Source of the DNA: an uncultured Collinsella sp.
Lineage (GTDB): Bacteria > Actinomycetota > Coriobacteriia > Coriobacteriales > Coriobacteriaceae
Direction: 5' to 3'
DNA length: 25,531 nt
Assembly: GCA_902478365.1 (NCBI GenBank)
Contig: CABSKX010000032.1
Location: forward strand, 1 to 25,531
The notes beneath the pieces are model-generated. The model had not been told where the DNA came from. It searched no databases and saw only the letters and a list, made by a program, of their open reading frames with translations. The translations under genes and the position numbers were made by a program. Each line of letters opens with the position of its first letter. Position 1 is the first letter of the stretch. This document shows positions 17,298 to 24,961 of the stretch, piece after piece.

Positions 17298-19751
17298 TTA
17301 CATCAAATCATAGGCATCGACGTCAACGCTCACGCTCACGCCGCGCACGGAGCCCACCTCTTTGAGGCAGGCGTCGATATCATCAGAGACATGGTACCCT
17401 ACCGGCGACTTTACAAGCAGATGGAAGCGGTAACGGTCCTTGGCTCTCTCGATTACACACGAAGCCGGGCCCAGCACCTGCGGCACCGCGCTGCCCGCCC
17501 GCAAAAAGTCGGGTGCGGCGGCGTGCCAGCGGCGCTTGAGGAGCTTTGCGATGCGACCGATGTAGCCCCGCGCGTCATCCGCGTTCGTCGACCATACCAA
17601 GATGTTGGCCAGGCGCACGAACGGCGGGTACAGGGCGTCGCGGCGCTGGTCCAGGTCGTAGTCGGTAAAGATCGAGCGGTCGTGCTCAGCGACAGCGCGA
17701 ATGACCGGGTCCTCGGGCAGGTAGGTCTGGATGATAACCTCGCCGGGGCGATCGCCGCGACCGGCGCGGCCCGCAACCTGCTCCAGCAGATCGTAGGCGC
17801 GCTCCCCTGCTCTAAAATCGGGGAGCTTCAGCGCAAAGTCGGCATTGACCACGCCCACGAGCGTGACCTCGGGAAAGTCGAGACCCTTTGCAATCATCTG
17901 AGTACCCAGCAGCACCGCGCAATCGGCGGCATCGAACTGTTCGAGCAGCTTTTTGTGTGCGTCTTTGCCGCGCGTGGAATCGGCGTCCATGCGAATGATA
18001 GCGACGTCGTCAGGCAGCATCTGGTGCAGTGCGTCCTCAATCTGCTGCGTACCCAGGCCCATTTTTGCCAAGTAGCGACTGCCGCACTTGGGACAGCGGC
18101 TCGTGGGTGCAGGATAGGGCTGCACGCGCCAGGACGATCCGCAGGTGTGGCACTGTAGCGTGTGCGTGCGCTCGTGGTACGTGAGCGCGGTGGAGCAGTG
18201 GTTGCAGGTTGGCACGCAGCCGCATTCACGGCACATAAGAAACGGCGCAAAACCGCGGCGGTTGTGCAGCAACACGGCCTTTTCGCGGCGCTCGACTACG
18301 CGCTCCAGGCCTTCCATCAGCGGTTTAGAGAACATGGAGCGGCTACCGTGTGCGAACTCGCGGCGCAGATCGGCAATGCGAACCGTAGGCAACACGGCGT
18401 GCCCCGGGCGCTCGGGCATCTCGACGCGCGTCCAGGTGGCACCGCCGTACGTGCCGCGGCGGCAGCGGTCGAGGGCCTCGGCCGAGGGCGTGGCGGAACC
18501 CAGTACGAGCGGACACCGATAGCGGCGCGCCATCTCGGCAGCCACCTCGCGCGCATGGTAGCGCGGGCTGGAACCCTGCTTGTAGCTGGTCTCGTGCTCC
18601 TCGTCGATGATAATGAGGCCCAAGTCGCTGAGCGGGCAAAAGAGCGCCGATCGGGCGCCAACGACCACACGCGCGGCACCGCTGGCAACCATATCCCACT
18701 GGTCTAGGCGCTCGCCGGCCGAAAGGCGCGAATGGAACACGGCGACCGTCTCACCAAAGCGCGAGCGGAAGCGGCCGACGGTCTGGGCCGTCAGCGAGAT
18801 CTCGGGCACCAGCACGCAGGCCGAACGGCCGACCGCCAGCACGCGCTCAATCGCCGAGAGGTAAACCTCGGTTTTGCCGGAACCGGTAACGCCATCGACG
18901 AGCACCACGTCGCCGTGAGCGTCAAGGCGTGCGCGCTCAATCTGCGCGAGGGCCTGCTGCTGGCCGTTGGTGAGTGCCACCGGGGCCTTGCCGCTCGCCG
19001 AGGACAGCGTAGTCTGCTCGCTGCAGCCACGCCAGGCACGACGCACCTCCACCACGACGACGCCGCGTTTTTCGAGCGCTTTAATAGTCGCCGACATGCT
19101 GTTGTAGAGCAGGTTGAGGTCGCGCGTCGTGACCGGGCCACATTGGAGTGCCTCGATGAGCTGACGCTGACGGACCGCGGTCTTGGGCGGCGTGTAGTCG
19201 AAACCCTCGGGCGTGAGCATGACCCAGCGGTTTTGGATGGGCTTGACGGCGGGGCGCTCAACGGTCCACACGCCGTCATCGCCCTTGACCACGCGCGGGC
19301 TTCCACCCGGTGGCAAGAACAGGCGCAGGCACTCGGAAAGCGTTGCGACGTACTCGCGGCTCATCCAGCGTGCGATACGGGCGGCTTCGGCGGTAAAGAG
19401 CGGCTTGCTGAGGATGGCTTCGACGGGCTTGATGCGCGAAGGGTCGAGGGCGTTGTCGCCTTGCAGGTCGCCCAGCTCGGGGGCAATATCAACGATGTAG
19501 CCAGCGGCGGCACGGTTGCCAAAGTGGACCAGGACCGTCGATCCGACCTGGGCCTCGTTGGCAAGGGACTGCGGGATGCCATAAGCAAAAGGGTCGGACA
19601 GCGCACGGGTGGGAATGTCGAGGACCACGCTCGCGTAGGCGGCAATGGGCTCAGGTGCAGACTCGGGCTTGGCTGAGGCAGCAGCGGATGCCGGTGCCGC
19701 CGGAGTCTCCTCCGGTTCAGGCGAACCAAACAGTGACAGTTGCTCGGCCAT
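17298..19751 (-). CDS. priA: Primosomal protein N' (replication restart helicase)
   Basis: PriA recognises stalled forks and restarts replication as a 3'-5' helicase. The 817-residue product has an N-terminal DNA-binding region (VLDIPTRALSDPFAYGIP, GSTVLVHFGNRAAAGYIVDI), Walker A DGVTGSGKTEVYL with K293, Walker B IIDEEHETSYKQ with D383, and a zinc region of four Cys pairs (about 507-562: CREC, CNHC, CHTC, CPKC). Helicase motifs GTQMIAKGLDFPEV and QVAGRAGRGDRPGEV follow. It is longer than E. coli PriA (732), partly from an Ala/Pro/Glu-rich N-terminal stretch (residues 10-38). The ATG is preceded by AGGAGGT at 10-nt spacing. All helicase residues look intact, which not all actinobacterial PriA proteins keep. 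Confidence 0.96.
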   Translation of the reverse strand: MAEQLSLFGSPEPEETPAAPASAAASAKPESAPEPIAAYASVVLDIPTRALSDPFAYGIPQSLANEAQVGSTVLVHFGNRAAAGYIVDIAPELGDLQGDNALDPSRIKPVEAILSKPLFTAEAARIARWMSREYVATLSECLRLFLPPGGSPRVVKGDDGVWTVERPAVKPIQNRWVMLTPEGFDYTPPKTAVRQRQLIEALQCGPVTTRDLNLLYNSMSATIKALEKRGVVVVEVRRAWRGCSEQTTLSSASGKAPVALTNGQQQALAQIERARLDAHGDVVLVDGVTGSGKTEVYLSAIERVLAVGRSACVLVPEISLTAQTVGRFRSRFGETVAVFHSRLSAGERLDQWDMVASGAARVVVGARSALFCPLSDLGLIIIDEEHETSYKQGSSPRYHAREVAAEMARRYRCPLVLGSATPSAEALDRCRRGTYGGATWTRVEMPERPGHAVLPTVRIADLRREFAHGSRSMFSKPLMEGLERVVERREKAVLLHNRRGFAPFLMCRECGCVPTCNHCSTALTYHERTHTLQCHTCGSSWRVQPYPAPTSRCPKCGSRYLAKMGLGTQQIEDALHQMLPDDVAIIRMDADSTRGKDAHKKLLEQFDAADCAVLLGTQMIAKGLDFPEVTLVGVVNADFALKLPDFRAGERAYDLLEQVAGRAGRGDRPGEVIIQTYLPEDPVIRAVAEHDRSIFTDYDLDQRRDALYPPFVRLANILVWSTNADDARGYIGRIAKLLKRRWHAAAPDFLRAGSAVPQVLGPASCVIERAKDRYRFHLLVKSPVGYHVSDDIDACLKEVGSVRGVSVSVDVDAYDLM

Positions 19752-19780
19752 GGCCCCAGCACCTCCTATCCCATACGTCT

Positions 19781-19817
19781 ACAGAAACAAGAGCCCCGCT
19801 CGGGGTGAACGGGGCTC
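19781..19817 (-). terminator. Terminator of gltX (minus strand)
   Basis: GAGCCCCG (19791-19798) and CGGGGCTC (19810-19817) form an 8-bp stem with an 11-nt loop; read on the minus strand it is followed by TTGTTTCTG. It sits 23 nt after the gltX stop and 39 nt before the priA ATG, so gltX is likely its own transcription unit. Confidence 0.7.
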
Positions 19818-19840
19818 GGATACATGCGTTTACGCAGCTG

Positions 19841-21316
19841 CTACAGCGCCATCGTGCGGGCGCGATCGATACGCGCCAGGCAGTCGTCGCGGCCGACGAG
19901 CGCCATGGTCTCGCCCAGCGGAGGGCTCACCATGTTGCCGCAAACGGCGACGCGCACGGCCTGGAACACCACACGCTTCTTGAGGTCCATCTGCTCGGGC
20001 AGCGGCTCAAGCGCGGCGTCGATGTTGGCGGAGGTCCACTCGGTAACACCCTCGAGCGCGGCCTTGGCGGCGTCCAGAATGGCACCCATGCCTTCCTTGG
20101 CCAGGCCCTTGTTGACGGATTTTTCGTCATACTCGAGCGTCTCGGCCGTGGCAAAGATGGGGGCGGCGACGGTCACGGCGTCGGCCGGCATCTTGGTACG
20201 AGGCTTAACGATGGCAGCAAGTGCGTCGATCCAGTCCTCGCCGTACTCGACGTTGCCCTCGATGAGGCCGGCCTCATGCAGCTCGGGGACCATGATCTCG
20301 TCGGCAAACTGCGCGTCGGACATGCCGTTGATGTACTCAGCATTGACCCAGTCGAGCTTCTTGGGGTCGAAGGTCGCGGGATTCTTGGAGATGCGGTCGA
20401 GCGAGAACTTGCTGGCCAGGACGTCGCGCGGGATGATCGTGGTCTCGCCGTCGAGCGACCAGCCGAGCAGCGCCAGGTAGTTGACGAAGGCGTCGGACAG
20501 ATAACCGGCGTCGCGGTACTCCTCCACCGAGGTGGCGCCGTGGCGCTTGGAGAGCTTCTTACCGTCGGCGCCCAGGATCATGGAGATGTGGGCGAACGTG
20601 GGCACGGGCGCGCCGAGGGCCTCGTAGACCATGACCTGGCGCGGGGTGTTGGACAGGTGATCGTCGCCGCGGATGACGTGGGTGATCTTCATCATGGCGT
20701 CGTCGACGACGGTCGCGAAGTTGTACGTGGGCGTGCCGTCGGAGCGGAAGATAACAAAGTCGTCGAGCTCCTTGGCATCGAAGGTCACCTCGCCGTGGAC
20801 AGCGTCGTGGATGACGACGTCGCCGCGGTCCTCGGGCACCTTGATGCGCAGGACGTAGGACTCGCCGGCCTCGATGCGGCGACGGGCCTCCTCGGGATCA
20901 AGATCGCGGCAGCGACGCTGATAGCCCTGGAAGGGGTCCTTGCGCTCCTGCGCGGCCTTGCGGTCGGCTTCGAGCTGCTCCTTGGTGCAGAAGCAGGGAT
21001 AGGCCTTGCCCTCGTCCCAAAGCTTCTGGGCAGCCTGCTTGTACAGGTCCAGGCGCTCGGTCTGTGCGTAGGGGCCATAGTCGCCGCCCACCTCGGGACC
21101 CTCGTCCCAGTCCAGGCCAAGCCAACGCATGGCGCGCAGAATGATCTGCGTGTTCTCGTCGGTGGAGCGGGTGGGGTCGGTGTCGTCGATGCGCAGGATG
21201 AACGTGCCGCCGTTTGAGCGGGCGAAAGCCCAGTTATAGATAGCGGTGCGGGCGCCGCCGATGTGCAGCTTGCCCGTCGGTGAGGGTGCAAAGCGGACGC
21301 GAACGTCTGATGCCAT
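19841..21316 (-). CDS. gltX: Glutamyl-tRNA synthetase
   Basis: GltX charges tRNA-Glu (and possibly tRNA-Gln in organisms lacking GlnRS). The 491-residue class I synthetase starts MASDVRVRFAPSPTGKLHIG; HIGG at residues 18-21 is the HIGH signature and KKLSKRHG (K257) the KMSKS signature. DDHLSNTPRQ and the Rossmann-fold FILRIDDTDPTRS are typical. The C-terminal helical anticodon-binding domain is complete. The start at 21316 has GAGGAGA six bases upstream; the open frame runs 42 codons further, but that part enters the intergenic repeat. Whether the enzyme is discriminating cannot be told here. Confidence 0.96.
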   Translation of the reverse strand: MASDVRVRFAPSPTGKLHIGGARTAIYNWAFARSNGGTFILRIDDTDPTRSTDENTQIILRAMRWLGLDWDEGPEVGGDYGPYAQTERLDLYKQAAQKLWDEGKAYPCFCTKEQLEADRKAAQERKDPFQGYQRRCRDLDPEEARRRIEAGESYVLRIKVPEDRGDVVIHDAVHGEVTFDAKELDDFVIFRSDGTPTYNFATVVDDAMMKITHVIRGDDHLSNTPRQVMVYEALGAPVPTFAHISMILGADGKKLSKRHGATSVEEYRDAGYLSDAFVNYLALLGWSLDGETTIIPRDVLASKFSLDRISKNPATFDPKKLDWVNAEYINGMSDAQFADEIMVPELHEAGLIEGNVEYGEDWIDALAAIVKPRTKMPADAVTVAAPIFATAETLEYDEKSVNKGLAKEGMGAILDAAKAALEGVTEWTSANIDAALEPLPEQMDLKKRVVFQAVRVAVCGNMVSPPLGETMALVGRDDCLARIDRARTMAL

Positions 21317-21356
21317 GGATATCTCCTCGATTGCAGGATGGATGTCTAACCGCATC

Positions 21357-21362
21357 AGTATA
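21357..21362 (-). promoter_or_regulatory. Candidate gltX -10 box
   Basis: On the minus strand these bases read TATACT, a close match to the -10 consensus, about 40 nt before the gltX ATG. No clear -35 lies 16-18 bp further upstream (bases there read GTGCGG), so support is moderate. Confidence 0.4.
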
Positions 21363-21396
21363 AAGCAACAAAGCAACCTCCGCACAAAGGGCACCG

Positions 21397-21517
21397 ACCC
21401 ACTCATTGGGGACAGACTTAAATGACCAGTCATTGGGAACACTCTTCGGAGCTGGCTGAAAAGTGTCCCAAGTGCCGCCTAAGGCTGGTCATTTAAGCCT
21501 GTCCCCAATGAGTAGGT
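21397..21517. repeat. REP-like palindromic element with 29-bp arms (gltX-metK gap)
   Basis: Arms 21401-21429 (ACTCATTGGGGACAGACTTA then AATGACCAG) and 21485-21513 match over 28 of 29 bp; the exception, 21416/21498, is A-C on the plus strand and U-G on the minus strand. A nested, imperfect hairpin lies inside (about 21433-21472, with GGAACACT opposite AGTGTCCC). The GGGGACAG type of arm resembles palindromic repeats mobilised by RAYT/Y1 transposases, but no such gene is in the window. Confidence 0.8.
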
Positions 21518-21541
21518 GATGATGTCCCCAATGAGTAGGTG
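21500..21541 (+). repeat. Tandem 19-bp direct repeat at the edge of the palindrome
   Basis: TGTCCCCAATGAGTAGGTG occurs at 21500-21518 and again, identically, at 21523-21541, with period 23. The first copy is the right end of the palindromic element; the second is a solitary partial copy, as if an arm had been duplicated or a second element had lost its other half. Confidence 0.85.
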
Positions 21542-21572
21542 CGGAAAGGGTGTGAATGTTTGATTTACGCGA

Positions 21573-21644
21573 TATGATGTGCCCTTGCATATAGAGCTCG
21601 GCGGAATGGTAACGGTCGCCGGGACACGTTTTGAAAGGACAATC
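21573..21644 (+). promoter_or_regulatory. metK -10 box and short structured leader
   Basis: TATGAT at 21573-21578 is a good -10 candidate, placing the start near 21585 and leaving a leader of about 60 nt. In it CGGCG (21599-21603) pairs with CGCCG (21617-21621) around a 13-nt loop, ending 23 nt before the ATG. CCTT at 21583-21586 could pair with AAGG of the Shine-Dalgarno (21635-21638) if transcription starts early enough. A short SAM-sensing leader is possible but no known riboswitch consensus could be matched by eye. Confidence 0.35.
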
Positions 21645-22925
21645 ATGTCAGAAGAACTTCGTTCCATCCCACCCCAACACGGGTCCTTTGTATTTACGTC
21701 GGAGTCGGTGACCGAAGGTCATCCCGATAAGATCGCTGACCAGATCAGCGACGCCGTCCTCGACGCAATCCTCGCTAAAGAAATAGAGCTTCAGGAGCAG
21801 GGCTACATTGCACCCAACGGCGTGCCCGCCAACGTTGAGAACGTCCGCTGCGCCTGCGAGACCCTCGTGACCACCGGCACCGTCATCGTTGCCGGCGAGA
21901 TCCGCACCCAGGCCTACGTCGATGTGCAAGAAATTGCCCGTGGCGTTATCCGTCGCATTGGCTACAACCGCGCAAAGTTCGGTTTTGACTGCGATACCTG
22001 CGGCGTTATGAGCCTCATCCACGAGCAGTCTCCCGATATCGCCCAGGGCGTCGACGAGTCCTTCGAAACCCAGACCGGCGCCACCACCGACCCGATCGAC
22101 CTGATCGGCGCCGGCGACCAGGGCATGATGTTTGGATATGCCTCCAACGAGACCAAGACCCTCATGCCCATGCCGCACTACCTGGCGAGCCGCCTGGCCG
22201 AGCGCCTGGCCGCCGTGCGCCACGACGGCACCCTGTCCTACCTGCGCCCCGACGGCAAGACCCAGGTCACGGTGCGCTACGAGGACGGCAAGCCCGTTGA
22301 GGTCACGACCATCGTCATCTCCACGCAGCACGCCGCCGAGATCGAGGACATGGGCACGATCAAGGACGACCTCATCGAGCACGTCATCACCCCCGTCATG
22401 GCTGCCGAGAACATGCCGTGGGACAACGCCGACATCTATGTGAACCCCACCGGTCGCTTTGTCGTGGGCGGCCCCATGGGCGACACGGGCCTCACCGGCC
22501 GTAAGATCATCGTCGACACCTACGGCGGTTACGGCCGTCACGGCGGCGGTGCCTTTAGCGGCAAAGACTGCACCAAGGTCGACCGCTCCGCCGCATATGC
22601 CGCGCGCTGGGTCGCCAAGAACGTGGTGGCCGCTGGCCTGGCCGACCGCTGCGAGGTCGAGCTGGCCTACGCCATCGGCGTGTCCAAGCCGCTGTCTATC
22701 ATGGTCGACACCTTCGGTACCGCGCATGTTGCCGAGGACAAGATCGTCGAGGCCGTGGAGAAGACCTTCGACCTGCGCCCGGGCGCCATCATCCGCGACC
22801 TGGACCTGCGTCGCCCCATCTACGAGAAGACAGCAGCCTACGGTCACTTTGGCCGCGAAGACGCCGACTTCACCTGGGAGAAGACCGATCGAGTCGAAGA
22901 ACTCAAAGCAGCCTGCGGCCTGTAA
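21645..22925 (+). CDS. metK: S-adenosylmethionine synthetase
   Basis: MetK makes S-adenosylmethionine from ATP and methionine, supplying among others RsmB. The 426-residue protein has the N-terminal FTSESVTEGHPDKIADQISD, the ATP motif GAGDQGMMFGYA and the P-loop-like GGGAFSGKD with the catalytic lysines. The usual GKDPTKVDRS reads GKDCTKVDRS, a Pro-to-Cys change. It is about 40 residues longer than E. coli MetK (384), in part from an insertion after ILAKEIELQEQGYIAPNGVP. ATG 21645 has GAAAGGA at good spacing; an in-frame ATG at 21579 would lie in the leader. Confidence 0.96.
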   Translation: MSEELRSIPPQHGSFVFTSESVTEGHPDKIADQISDAVLDAILAKEIELQEQGYIAPNGVPANVENVRCACETLVTTGTVIVAGEIRTQAYVDVQEIARGVIRRIGYNRAKFGFDCDTCGVMSLIHEQSPDIAQGVDESFETQTGATTDPIDLIGAGDQGMMFGYASNETKTLMPMPHYLASRLAERLAAVRHDGTLSYLRPDGKTQVTVRYEDGKPVEVTTIVISTQHAAEIEDMGTIKDDLIEHVITPVMAAENMPWDNADIYVNPTGRFVVGGPMGDTGLTGRKIIVDTYGGYGRHGGGAFSGKDCTKVDRSAAYAARWVAKNVVAAGLADRCEVELAYAIGVSKPLSIMVDTFGTAHVAEDKIVEAVEKTFDLRPGAIIRDLDLRRPIYEKTAAYGHFGREDADFTWEKTDRVEELKAACGL

Positions 22926-22962
22926 TTAGAAACCACCAAGGTCGCAGCACACACAAGCTTTC

Positions 22963-22999
22963 AAAAGAAGTACCGCCCCCAAGCGGTACTTCTTTTTTT
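22963..22999 (+). terminator. Strong Rho-independent terminator after metK
   Basis: The stem AAAAGAAGTACCGC (22963-22976) with GCGGTACTTCTTTT (22983-22996) has 14 bp, a 6-nt CCCCAA loop, and the U-run TTTTTTT at its 3' side. It ends the metK transcript 37 nt after the stop. Confidence 0.92.
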
Positions 23000-23090
23000 A
23001 CTCCGGTGGTGAAGATTTTTCGATATGAGCCTACGCTGCTTCACCAGTCAATGATTTTTGCAGCATGCGCGCTTCTACCATGTATCCTTA

Positions 23091-23211
23091 GTCCCGAGGG
23101 GCGGGGCATAAGGTCGATCGCGAGTTCCGCACGAGCCGGAGAGCACTTAATGTGCTCTCCGCGCGAGCAGGACTGTCCGAGCAGGCGACCTTATGCCCCG
23201 CCCCTCGGGAC
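23091..23211. repeat. 121-bp palindromic element with 26-bp perfect arms and an inner hairpin
   Basis: Arms 23091-23116 (starting GTCCCGAGGGGCGGGGCATA) and 23186-23211 are perfect complements. Inside, 23137-23146 and 23152-23161 form a 10-bp hairpin with a TTAAT loop, and CGAGCAGG is directly repeated at 23164-23171 and 23178-23185. It ends 25 bp before the serine dehydratase ATG and lies within its probable 5' leader. It could be a mobile palindrome or a cis-regulatory RNA; no known class was recognised. Confidence 0.85.
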
Positions 23212-23236
23212 GACAAGACAAGGCAAAGGAGCAGCC

Positions 23237-24844
23237 ATGGCAGGCAAGCCACAAACACTAGCTACGACCTCGGCATTCGAGATCTTGGGGCCCATCATGG
23301 TCGGCCCCAGCTCGTCGCACACCGCCGGCGCCCTGCGTTGCGCACAGGTGGCCGCCAGCCTGCTCGAGGGCCGCATCACCAAGGTTACCTTTGGCCTGTG
23401 GAACTCTTTCGCCCACACCTACCGCGGCCACGGCACCGACCGCGCGCTCGTCGCGGGCATCCTGGGCCTCGACACCGATGACGAGAACATCAAACAGGCC
23501 TTCGACCTCGCGCGCGAGCAGGGCCTCGATTATCACTTTGACATCAAGGGCGACGACGCCTCCCTCCACCCCAACACCGTCGATATCGAGATGGTCGACG
23601 ACACGGGCGCTACGGCGCAGGTCCGCGGTGAGAGCCTGGGCGGTGGCAAGATGCGCATCAGCCGCATCAACGGCGTCGGCGTCGACATCTCGGGCATGTA
23701 TTCCACGCTCTTCGTGGCGCATCAGGACGTCCCCGGCGTACTCGCCGCACTCACGAATCTGCTCGCCTACGCGCACGTGAATATCGCCTTCTGCCGTACC
23801 TACCGCACCGAGGTGGGCGGCCAGGCCTACTCCGTCTTTGAGACCGACGGCGCACCCGATGACACCGTCATCCCCATGGTGCGCAAACTCGACAACGTCG
23901 GCTACGCCACCTTTATTGAGCTCCCCGGCTCGGCGTCATCGCTCTCCCCCGGCGTCTCGGCCAAGGAGGTCTTCGACGACGGCGAGCAACTGCTCGACGC
24001 GTGCGAGGAGCTGGGACTCAGCATCGGCGCCGTCATGGCCGTGCGCGAGGGGCGCCTTACCGGCGAGGCGCACGCCGTCGCCGCCATGCGCCGCGTGCTC
24101 GACGTCATGCGCGAGGAGACCACGGCCCCCATCGCCAATCCGCAGCGCTCGCTCGGCGGGCTTATCGGCGGCGAGGCTAAGCTCGTCGATGCCACCGGCC
24201 GCAACGACCTTAGCTCCAGTTTAATGGGCGCCGTACAGACCGAAGCCGTGGCACGTGCCATGGCCGTACTTGAGCGCTCCGCCACTATGGGCGTGATCGT
24301 CGCGGCCCCCACGGCAGGCTCCGCGGGCGTCGTGCCCGGCTGCGTGCTGGCCCTGGCCGACCACCTGCAACTCAATGACGAGCAGGTCATGGACGCCCTC
24401 TACTGTGCCGCCGCCATCGGCCTCAACCTCACCACGAGCGCCTGCGTCGCCGGCGCCGAGGGCGGCTGCCAGGCCGAGGTGGGAAGCGCCGCCGCCATGG
24501 CTGCCGCCGCGCTGGTGCAGATGCTCGGCGGCACCCCCGAACAGGCACTCGACGCCAGCTCCATCGCGCTGAGCAATCTGCTAGGCCTCGTTTGCGACCC
24601 CGTGGGCGGACTGGTCGAGGTGCCGTGCCAAAACCGCAATGCCATCGGCGTGGCCGCGGCCTTCAGCTCGGCCCAGCTCGCGCTCGCCGGCATCAAAAGC
24701 CTGGTGCCGTTTGACCAGATGGCGCATGTGATGCTGTCGGTGGGCCATGCCCTGCCGGCAACCCTGCGCGAGACGGCCAAGGGTGGCATCGCTCAAGCCC
24801 CGGCCGCGCTTTCTGCCTGCGCCAAATGCGGCATATGCGGATAG
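23237..24844 (+). CDS. sdaA: L-serine dehydratase (iron-sulfur type), beta-ACT-alpha in one chain
   Basis: This [4Fe-4S] enzyme converts L-serine to pyruvate and ammonia. The 535-residue chain starts with the beta domain (GPIMVGPSSSHTAGALR, about residues 17-33), continues with an ACT-like segment (about 155-210, DVPGVLAALTNLLAYAHVNI), then the alpha domain from about residue 235. The cluster ligands are C411 (GGCQAEVG), C453 (GLVCDPVGG) and C464 (VPCQNRNA); their spacing of 42 and 11 equals that of the Legionella enzyme. This looks like the Bacillus SdaAB and SdaAA subunits fused. The C-terminus CAKCGICG ends in Cys-Gly, compatible with the known tail-in-active-site cysteine. ATG 23237 follows AAAGGAG; the 77 upstream in-frame codons run through the palindrome and are not believed coding. 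Confidence 0.94.
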   Translation: MAGKPQTLATTSAFEILGPIMVGPSSSHTAGALRCAQVAASLLEGRITKVTFGLWNSFAHTYRGHGTDRALVAGILGLDTDDENIKQAFDLAREQGLDYHFDIKGDDASLHPNTVDIEMVDDTGATAQVRGESLGGGKMRISRINGVGVDISGMYSTLFVAHQDVPGVLAALTNLLAYAHVNIAFCRTYRTEVGGQAYSVFETDGAPDDTVIPMVRKLDNVGYATFIELPGSASSLSPGVSAKEVFDDGEQLLDACEELGLSIGAVMAVREGRLTGEAHAVAAMRRVLDVMREETTAPIANPQRSLGGLIGGEAKLVDATGRNDLSSSLMGAVQTEAVARAMAVLERSATMGVIVAAPTAGSAGVVPGCVLALADHLQLNDEQVMDALYCAAAIGLNLTTSACVAGAEGGCQAEVGSAAAMAAAALVQMLGGTPEQALDASSIALSNLLGLVCDPVGGLVEVPCQNRNAIGVAAAFSSAQLALAGIKSLVPFDQMAHVMLSVGHALPATLRETAKGGIAQAPAALSACAKCGICG

Positions 24845-24898
24845 GCAGACTTCTCCAAACTGATACTGTTTCCGAACCACAAACAACAGGCTAATCGC

Positions 24899-24904
24899 TA
24901 TAAT
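24899..24904 (+). promoter_or_regulatory. -10 box of the last gene
   Basis: TATAAT matches the -10 consensus fully and lies 57 bp before the ATG at 24962. The -35 region is not obvious (ACCACA or nearby). This suggests the last gene is transcribed separately from the serine dehydratase gene. Confidence 0.55.
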
Positions 24905-24961
24905 GCAAGCCCAGTTAAAACACGATGAGCCGCAAGGCGAAACTCGAAGGAAATATATACG

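Noticed and set aside
21317..21442. 42-codon N-terminal extension of GltX
   Set aside because: It enters the intergenic repeat; MASDVRVRFAPSPTG at 21316 is the family start and has GAGGAGA upstream.
23006..23236. 77-codon N-terminal extension of the serine dehydratase
   Set aside because: It runs through a perfect inverted repeat, has no family match, and ATG 23237 has a good AAAGGAG.
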